Shown here: positions 52,003-61,000 of the stretch, one piece after another
Position numbering within the stretch: the first letter of the stretch is position 1
Layout of the letters: each line of letters opens with the position of its first letter
Origin: Henricia sp. BOLD:AAB3569
Taxonomy: Eukaryota > Echinodermata > Asteroidea > Spinulosida > Echinasteridae
Length of the DNA: 64,000 bases
Direction: 5' to 3'
Assembly (NCBI GenBank): GCA_037783545.1
Contig: JBBELK010001543.1
Location: 186,001 to 250,000 of the forward strand
Notes under the pieces: model-generated
Database searches by the model: none
Seen by the model: the letters and a program-made list of their open reading frames with translations, nothing else
What the model was told of the DNA's origin: nothing
Made by a program: the position numbers and the translations under genes

Positions 52003-53783
52003 GCGCAATATAGAGAGTTTAGGGCATGCAAAATTTGAAGTTCGTCGGAACATTTTCGACCTCCAAATTTGCCGACGTTTGGACCACACTTTGACCAAAT
52101 TGCCGAGCCAAACTGCGGTGCGTTAACGACAGTCCGAATGACTGAGCATGCGCACAACTCAGGAGTACCCCAAAGAGGTGTGTACAGACAGCCACGGTTT
52201 GCGTGAGAGCAGTCAGGAAGCCTCAACCCAGTTTTTTTCTAAACTTTGAAATTTCTCTGCCATTTCCCGGCGAAAGTCTGTCAATTTTTTTTATGACAAG
52301 TGCGCAATATAGAGAGTTTAGGGCATGCAAAATTTGAAGTTCGTCGGAACATTTTTCGACCTCCAAATTTGCCGACGTTTGGACCACACTTTGACCAAAT
52401 TGCCGAGCCAAACTGCGGTGCGTTAACGACAGTCCGAATGACTGAGCATGCGCACAACTCAGGAGTACCCCAAAGAGGTGTGTACAGACAGCCACGGTTT
52501 GCGTGAGAGCAGTCAGGAAGCCTCAACCCAGTTTTTTCTAAACTTTGAAATTTCTCTGCCATTTCCCGGCGAAAGTCTGTCATTTTTTTATGACAAGTGC
52601 GCAATATAGAGAGTTTAGGGCATGCAAAATTTGAAGTTCGTCGGAACATTTTTCGACCTCCAAATTTGCCGACGTTTGGACCACACTTTGACCAAATTGC
52701 CGAGCCAAACTGCGGTGCGTTAACGACAGTCCGAATGACTGAGCATGCGCACAACTCAGGAGTACCCCAAAGAGGTGTGTACAGACAGCCACGGTTTGCG
52801 TGAGAGCAGTCAGGAAGCCTCAACCCAATTTTTTCTAACTTTGAAATTTCTCTGCCATTTCCCGGCGAAAGTCTGTCAATTTTTTATGACAAGTGCGCAA
52901 TATAGAGAGTTTAGGGCATGCAAAATTTGAAGTTCGTCGGAACATTTTTCGACCTTCAAATTTGCCGACGTTTGGACCACACTTTGACCAAATTGCCGAG
53001 CCAAACTGCGGTGCGTTAACGACAGTCCGAATGACTGAGCATGCGCACAACTCAGGAGTACCCCAAAGAGGTGTGTACAGACAGCCACGGTTTGCGTGAG
53101 AGCAGTCAGGAAGCCTCAACCCAGTTTTTTCTAAACTTTGAAATTTCTCTGCCATTTCCAGGCGAAAGTCTGTCAATTTTTTATGACAAGTGCGCAATAT
53201 AGAGAGTTTAGGGCATGCAAAATTTGAAGTTCGTCGGAACATTTTTCGACCTCCAAATTTGCCGACGTTTGGACCACACTTTGACCAAATTGCCAAGCCA
53301 AACTGCGGTGCGTTAACGACAGTCCGAATGACTGAGCATGCGCACAACTCAGGAGTACCCCAAAGAGGTGTGTACAGACAGCCACGGTTTGCGTGAGAGC
53401 AGTCAGGAAGCCTCAACCCAGTTTTTTCTAAACTTTGAAATTTCTCTGCCATTTCCCGGCGAAAGTCTGTCAATTTTTTATGACAAGTGCGCAATATAGA
53501 GAGTTTAGGGCATGCAAAATTTGAAGTTCGTCGGAACATTTTTCGACCTCCAAATTTGCCGACGTTTGGACCACACTTTGAACAAATTGCCGAGCCAAAC
53601 TGCGGTGCGTTAACGACAGTCCGAATGACTGAGCATGCGCACAACTCAGGAGTACCCCAAAGAGGTGTGTACAGACAGCCACGGTTTGCGTGAGAGCAGT
53701 CAGGAAGCCTCAACCCAGTTTTTTCTAAACTTTGAAATTTCTCTGCCATTTCCCGGCGAAAGTCTGTCAATTTTTTATGACAA

Positions 53784-54913
53784 GTGCGCAATATAGAGAG
53801 TTTAGGGCATGCAAAATTTGAAGTTCGTCGGAACATTTTTCGACCGCCAAATTTGCCGACGTTTGGACCACACTTTGACCAAATTGCCGAGCCAAACTGC
53901 GGTGCGTTAACGACAGTCCGAATGACTGAGCATGCGCACAACTCAGGAGTACCCCAAAGAGGTGTGTACAGACAGCCACGGTTTGCGTGAGAGCAGTCAG
54001 GAAGCCTCAACCCAGTTTTTTCTAAACTTTGAAATTTCTCTGCCATTTCCCGGCGAAAGTCTGCCATTTTTAAATGACAAGTGCGCAATATAGAGAGTTT
54101 AGGGCATGCAAAATTTGAAGTTCGTCGGAACATTTTTCGACCTCCAAATTTGCCGACGTTTGGACCACACTTTGACCAAATTGCCGAGCCAAACTGCGGT
54201 GCGTTAACGACAGTCCGAATGACTGAGCATGCGCACAACTCAGGAGTACCCCAAAGAGGTGTGTACAGACAGCCACGGTTTGCGTGAGAGCAGTCAGGAA
54301 GCCTCAACCCAGTTTTTTCTAAACTTTGAAATTTCTCTGCCATTTCCCGGCGAAAGTCTGTCAATTTTTTATGACAAGTGCGCAATATAGAGAGTTTAGG
54401 GCATGCAAAATTTGAAGTTCGTCGGAACATTTTTCGACCGCCAAATTTGCCGACGTTTGGACCACACTTTGACCAAATTGCCGAGCCAAACTGCGGTGCG
54501 TTAACGACAGTCCGAATGACTGAGCATGCGCACAACTCAGGAGTACCCCAAAGAGGTGTGTACAGACAGCCACGGTTTGCGTGAGAGCAGTCAGGAAGCC
54601 TCAACCCAGTTTTTTCTAAACTTTGAAATTTCTCTGCCATTTCCCGGCGAAAGTCTGCCATTTTTAAATGACAAGTGCGCAATATAGAGAGTTTAGGGCA
54701 TGCAAAATTTGAAGTTCGTCGGAACATTTTTCGACCTCCAAATTTGCCGACGTTTGGACCACACTTTGACCAAATTGCCGAGCCAAACTGCGGTGCGTTA
54801 ACGACAGTCCGAATGACTGAGCATGCGCACAACTCAGGAGTACCCCAAAGAGGTGTGTACAGACAGCCACGGTTTGCGTGAGAGCAGTCAGGAAGCCTCA
54901 ACCCAGTTTTTTC
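53784..54913 (+). repeat. Dimer duplication (594 bp) beside the hinge
   Basis: The pair of a CGACCGCCAAA monomer followed by a CCATTTTTAAATG boundary occurs at 53784 and again at 54378. It is mirrored at 55389-55983 in the right arm. Confidence 0.8.
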
Positions 54914-55057
54914 CAAACGTCGGCAAATTTGGAGTCGAAATGTTCCGGACGAAGCTGTCAAATTTTGCATGCCCTAAACTGCTCTATATTGCGCAGCTTT
55001 GTCATAAAAAATTGACAGACTTTCGCCGGGAAATGCAGAGAAATTTGCAGAAGTTTA
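54914..55057 (-). other. Hinge of the inverted duplication: error-rich half monomer
   Basis: Forward sequence stops at CAGTTTTTTC and continues as reverse-complement satellite from CAAACGTCGGC. About 144 bp of a monomer is thus present only in inverted form between the arms. A TC shared by both strands lies at the join. The stretch has many indels absent from all other copies, for example GGAGTCGAAATG for GGAGGTCGAAAAATG, CCGGACGAAGCTGTC for CCGACGAACTTC, CTGCTCTAT for CTCTCTAT, GCAGCTTTGTC for GCACTTGTC and TTTGCAGAAGTTTAGG for TTTCAAAGTTTAG. Such scattered small errors resemble unpolished long-read sequence. Confidence 0.85.
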
Positions 55058-58000
55058 GGAAAAAACTGGGTTGAGGCTTCCTGACTGCTCTCACGCAAAC
55101 CGTGGCTGTCTGTACACACCTCTTTGGGGTACTCCTGAGTTGTGCGCATGCTCAGTCATTCGGACTGTCGTTAACGCACCGCAGTTTGGCTCGGCAATTT
55201 GGTCAAAGTGTGGTCCAAACGTCGGCAAATTTGGAGGTCGAAAAATGTTCCGACGAACTTCAAATTTTGCATGCCCTAAACTCTCTATATTGCGCACTTG
55301 TCATTTAAAAAATGGCAGACTTTCGCCGGGAAATGGCAGAGAAATTTCAAAGTTTAGAAAAAACTGGGTTGAGGCTTCCTGACTGCTCTCACGCAAACCG
55401 TGGCTGTCTGTACACACCTCTTTGGGGTACTCCTGAGTTGTGCGCATGCTCAGTCATTCGGACTGTCGTTAACGCACCGCAGTTTGGCTCGGCAATTTGG
55501 TCAAAGTGTGGTCCAAACGTCGGCAAATTTGGCGGTCGAAAAATGTTCCGACGAACTTCAAATTTTGCATGCCCTAAACTCTCTATATTGCGCACTTGTC
55601 ATAAAAAATTGACAGACTTTCGCCGGGAAATGGCAGAGAAATTTCAAAGTTTAGAAAAAACTGGGTTGAGGCTTCCTGACTGCTCTCACGCAAACCGTGG
55701 CTGTCTGTACACACCTCTTTGGGGTACTCCTGAGTTGTGCGCATGCTCAGTCATTCGGACTGTCGTTAACGCACCGCAGTTTGGCTCGGCAATTTGGTCA
55801 AAGTGTGGTCCAAACGTCGGCAAATTTGGAGGTCGAAAAATGTTCCGACGAACTTCAAATTTTGCATGCCCTAAACTCTCTATATTGCGCACTTGTCATT
55901 TAAAAATGGCAGACTTTCGCCGGGAAATGGCAGAGAAATTTCAAAGTTTAGAAAAAACTGGGTTGAGGCTTCCTGACTGCTCTCACGCAAACCGTGGCTG
56001 TCTGTACACACCTCTTTGGGGTACTCCTGAGTTGTGCGCATGCTCAGTCATTCGGACTGTCGTTAACGCACCGCAGTTTGGCTCGGCAATTTGGTCAAAG
56101 TGTGGTCCAAACGTCGGCAAATTTGGCGGTCGAAAAATGTTCCGACGAACTTCAAATTTTGCATGCCCTAAACTCTCTATATTGCGCACTTGTCATAAAA
56201 AATTGACAGACTTTCGCCGGGAAATGGCAGAGAAATTTCAAAGTTTAGAAAAAACTGGGTTGAGGCTTCCTGACTGCTCTCACGCAAACCGTGGCTGTCT
56301 GTACACACCTCTTTGGGGTACTCCTGAGTTGTGCGCATGCTCAGTCATTCGGACTGTCGTTAACGCACCGCAGTTTGGCTCGGCAATTTGTTCAAAGTGT
56401 GGTCCAAACGTCGGCAAATTTGGAGGTCGAAAAATGTTCCGACGAACTTCAAATTTTGCATGCCCTAAACTCTCTATATTGCGCACTTGTCATAAAAAAT
56501 TGACAGACTTTCGCCGGGAAATGGCAGAGAAATTTCAAAGTTTAGAAAAAACTGGGTTGAGGCTTCCTGACTGCTCTCACGCAAACCGTGGCTGTCTGTA
56601 CACACCTCTTTGGGGTACTCCTGAGTTGTGCGCATGCTCAGTCATTCGGACTGTCGTTAACGCACCGCAGTTTGGCTTGGCAATTTGGTCAAAGTGTGGT
56701 CCAAACGTCGGCAAATTTGGAGGTCGAAAAATGTTCCGACGAACTTCAAATTTTGCATGCCCTAAACTCTCTATATTGCGCACTTGTCATAAAAAATTGA
56801 CAGACTTTCGCCTGGAAATGGCAGAGAAATTTCAAAGTTTAGAAAAAACTGGGTTGAGGCTTCCTGACTGCTCTCACGCAAACCGTGGCTGTCTGTACAC
56901 ACCTCTTTGGGGTACTCCTGAGTTGTGCGCATGCTCAGTCATTCGGACTGTCGTTAACGCACCGCAGTTTGGCTCGGCAATTTGGTCAAAGTGTGGTCCA
57001 AACGTCGGCAAATTTGAAGGTCGAAAAATGTTCCGACGAACTTCAAATTTTGCATGCCCTAAACTCTCTATATTGCGCACTTGTCATAAAAAATTGACAG
57101 ACTTTCGCCGGGAAATGGCAGAGAAATTTCAAAGTTTAGAAAAAATTGGGTTGAGGCTTCCTGACTGCTCTCACGCAAACCGTGGCTGTCTGTACACACC
57201 TCTTTGGGGTACTCCTGAGTTGTGCGCATGCTCAGTCATTCGGACTGTCGTTAACGCACCGCAGTTTGGCTCGGCAATTTGGTCAAAGTGTGGTCCAAAC
57301 GTCGGCAAATTTGGAGGTCGAAAAATGTTCCGACGAACTTCAAATTTTGCATGCCCTAAACTCTCTATATTGCGCACTTGTCATAAAAAAATGACAGACT
57401 TTCGCCGGGAAATGGCAGAGAAATTTCAAAGTTTAGAAAAAACTGGGTTGAGGCTTCCTGACTGCTCTCACGCAAACCGTGGCTGTCTGTACACACCTCT
57501 TTGGGGTACTCCTGAGTTGTGCGCATGCTCAGTCATTCGGACTGTCGTTAACGCACCGCAGTTTGGCTCGGCAATTTGGTCAAAGTGTGGTCCAAACGTC
57601 GGCAAATTTGGAGGTCGAAAAATGTTCCGACGAACTTCAAATTTTGCATGCCCTAAACTCTCTATATTGCGCACTTGTCATAAAAAAATTGACAGACTTT
57701 CGCCGGGAAATGGCAGAGAAATTTCAAAGTTTAGAAAAAAACTGGGTTGAGGCTTCCTGACTGCTCTCACGCAAACCGTGGCTGTCTGTACACACCTCTT
57801 TGGGGTACTCCTGAGTTGTGCGCATGCTCAGTCATTCGGACTGTCGTTAACGCACCGCAGTTTGGCTCGGCAATTTGGTCAAAGTGTGGTCCAAACGTCG
57901 GCAAATTTGGAGGTCGAAAAATGTTCCGACGAACTTCAAATTTTGCATGCCCTAAACTCTCTATATTGCGCACTTGTCATAAAAAATTGACAGACTTTCG

Positions 58001-61000
58001 CCGGGAAATGGCATAGAAATTTCAAAGTTTAGAAAAAACTGGGTTGAGGCTTCCTGACTGCTCTCACGCAAACCGTGGCTGTCCGTACACACCTCTTTGG
58101 GGTACTCCTGAGTTGTGCGCATGCTCAGTCATTCGGACTGTCGTTAACGCACCGCAGTTTGGCTCGGCAATTTGTTCAAAGTGTGGTCCAAACGTCGGCA
58201 AATTTGGAGGTCGAAAAATGTTCCGACGAACTTCAAATTTTGCATGCCCTAAACTCTCTATATTGCGCACTTGTCATAAAAAATTGACAGACTTTCGCCG
58301 GGAAATGGCAGAGAAATTTCAAAGTTTAGAAAAAACTGGGTTGAGGCTTCCTGACTGCTCTCACGCAAACCGTGGCTGTCTGTACACACCTCTTTGGGGT
58401 ACTCCTGAGTTGTGCGCATGCTCAGTCATTCGGACTGTCGTTAACGCACCGCAGTTTGGCTCGGCAATTTGTTCAAAGTGTGGTCAAAACGTCGGCAAAT
58501 TTGGAGGTCGAAAAATGTTCCGACGAACTTCAAATTTTGCATGCCCTAAACTCTCTATATTGCGCACTTGTCATAAAAAATTGACAGACTTTCGCCGGGA
58601 AATGGCAGAGAAATTTCAAAGTTTAGAAAAAACTGGGTTGAGGCTTCCTGACTGCTCTCACGCAAACCGTGGCTGTCTGTACACACCTCTTTGGGGTACT
58701 CCTGAGTTGTGCGCATGCTCAGTCATTCGGACTGTCGTTAACGCACCGCAGTTTGGCTCGGCAATTTGGTCAAAGTGTGGTCCAAACGTCGGCAAATTTG
58801 GAGGTCGAAAAATGTTCCGACGAACTTCAAATTTTGCATGCCCTAAACTCTCTATATTGCGCACTTGTCATAAAAAATTGACAGACTTTCGCCGGGAAAT
58901 GGCAAAGAAATTTCAAAGTTTAGAAAAAACTGGGTTGAGGCTTCCTGACTGCTCTCACGCAAACCGTGGCTGTCCGTACACACCTCTTTGGGGTACTCCT
59001 GAGTTGTGCGCATGCTCAGTCATTCGGACTGTCGTTAACGCACCGCAGTTTGGCTCGGCAATTTGTTCAAAGTGTGGTCCAAACGTCGGCAAATTTGGAG
59101 GTCGAAAAATGTTCCGACGAACTTCAAATTTTGCATGCCCTAAACTCTCTATATTGCGCACTTGTCATAAAAAATTGACAGACTTTCGCCGGGAAATGGC
59201 AGAGAAATTTCAAAGTTTAGAAAAAACTGGGTTGAGGCTTCCTGACTGCTCTCACGCAAACCGTGGCTGTCTGTACACACCTCTTTGGGGTACTCCTGAG
59301 TTGTGCGCATGCTCAGTCATTCGGACTGTCGTTAACGCACCGCAGTTTGGCTCGGCAATTTGTTCAAAGTGTGGTCCAAACGTCGGCAAATTTGGAGGTC
59401 GAAAAATGTTCCGACGAACTTCAAATTTTGCATGCCCTAAACTCTCTATATTGCGCACTTGTCATAAAAAATTGACAGACTTTCGCCGGAAATGGCAGAG
59501 AAATTTCAAAGTTTAGAAAAAACTGGGTTGAGGCTTCCTGACTGCTCTCACGCAAACCGTGGCTGTCTGTACACACCTCTTTGGGGTACTCCTGAGTTGT
59601 GCGCATGCTCAGTCATTCGGACTGTCGTTAACGCACCGCAGTTTGGCTCGGCAATTTGGTCAAAGTGTGGTCCAAACGTCGGCAAATTTGGAGGTCGAAA
59701 AATGTTCCGACGAACTTCAAATTTTGCATGCCCTAAACTCTCTATATTGCGCACTTGTCATAACAAAATTGACAGACTTTCGCCTGGAAATGGCAGAGAA
59801 ATTTCAAAGTTTAGAAAAAACTGGGTTGAGGCTTCCTGACTGCTCTCACGCAAACCGTGGCTGTCTGTACACACCTCTTTGGGGTACTCCTGAGTTGTGC
59901 GCATGCTCAGTCATTCGGACTGTCGTTAACGCACCGCAGTTTGGCTCGGCAATTTGTTCAAAGTGTGGTCCAAACGTCGGCAAATTTGGAGGTCGAAAAA
60001 TGTTCCGACGAACTTCAAATTTTGCATGCCCTAAACTCTCTATATTGCGCACTTGTCATAAAAAATTGACAGACTTTCGCCGGGAAATGGCAGAGAAATT
60101 TCAAAGTTTAGAAAAAACTGGGTTGAGGCTTCCTGACTGCTCTCACGCAAACCGTGGCTGTCTGTGCACACCTCTTTGGGTACTCCTGAGTTGTGCGCAT
60201 GCTCAGTCATTCGGACTGTCGTTAACGCACCGCAGTTTGGCTCGGCAATTTGTTCAAAGTGTGGTCCAAACGTCGGCAAATTTGGAGGTCGAAAAATGTT
60301 CCGACGAACTTCAAATTTTGCATGCCCTAAACTCTCTATATTGCGCACTTGTCATAAAAAATTGACAGACTTTCGCCGGGAAATGGCAGAGAAATTTCAA
60401 AGTTTAGAAAAAACTGGGTTGAGGCTTCCTGACTGCTCTCACGCAAACCGTGGCTGTCTGTACACACCTCTTTGGGGTACTCCTGAGTTGTGCGCATGCT
60501 CAGTCATTCGGACTGTCGTTAACGCACCGCAGTTTGGCTCGGCAATTTGGTCAAAGTGTGGTCCAAACGTCGGCAAATTTGGAGGTCGAAAAATGTTCCG
60601 ACGAACTTCAAATTTTGCATGCCCTAAACTCTCTATATTGCGCACTTGTCATAAAAAAATTGACAGACTTTCGCCTGGAAATGGCAGAGAAATTTCAAAG
60701 TTTAGAAAAAACTGGGTTGAGGCTTCCTGACTGCTCTCACGCAAACCGTGGCTGTCTGTACACACCTCTTTGGGGTACTCCTGAGTTGTGCGCATGCTCA
60801 GTCATTCGGACTGTCGTTAACGCACCGCAGTTTGGCTCGGCAATTTGGTCAAAGTGTGGTCCAAACGTCGGCAAATTTGGAGGTCGAAAAATGTTCCGAC
60901 GAACTTCAAATTTTGCATGCCCTAAACTCTCTATATTGCGCACTTGTCATAAAAAAAATTGACAGACTTTCGCCGGGAAATGGCAGAGAAATTTCAAAGT

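Larger units (their letters stand above)
40043..54913 (+). repeat. 297-298 bp satellite array, middle block (about 50 monomers)
   Basis: Same monomer and orientation as the left block. Many copies from 42.2 kb onward carry TTTGAACAAATTG instead of TTTGACCAAATTG, a variant I do not see before 42 kb. One monomer at about 42363 has a 5 bp insertion (CCCAAACCAAAGAGG). Repeats continue unbroken to the hinge. Confidence 0.97.
45972..54913 (+). repeat. Left arm of a giant inverted duplication
   Basis: Each monomer variant in this arm reappears on the opposite strand in mirror order after the hinge, with paired coordinates summing to about 109972. Mirrored examples are GTACGGACAGCC (50994 and 51887), GACGTTTTGACC (51482), TTTGAACAAATTG runs, GCCAAGCC (53294), CGACCGCCAAA (53842 and 54436) and CCATTTTTAAATG (54064 and 54658). 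The left limit is set only by the end of the window on the other side, so the true arm may be longer. Confidence 0.93.

Noticed and set aside
55312..57750. 812-codon open frame, with similar long frames at 52835-54970, 21577-23670 and elsewhere
   Set aside because: The translation is the satellite monomer read eight times. Two other frames are also open, single-base indels in T-runs break the frame freely, and many of the variants change amino acids. There is no sign of coding constraint.
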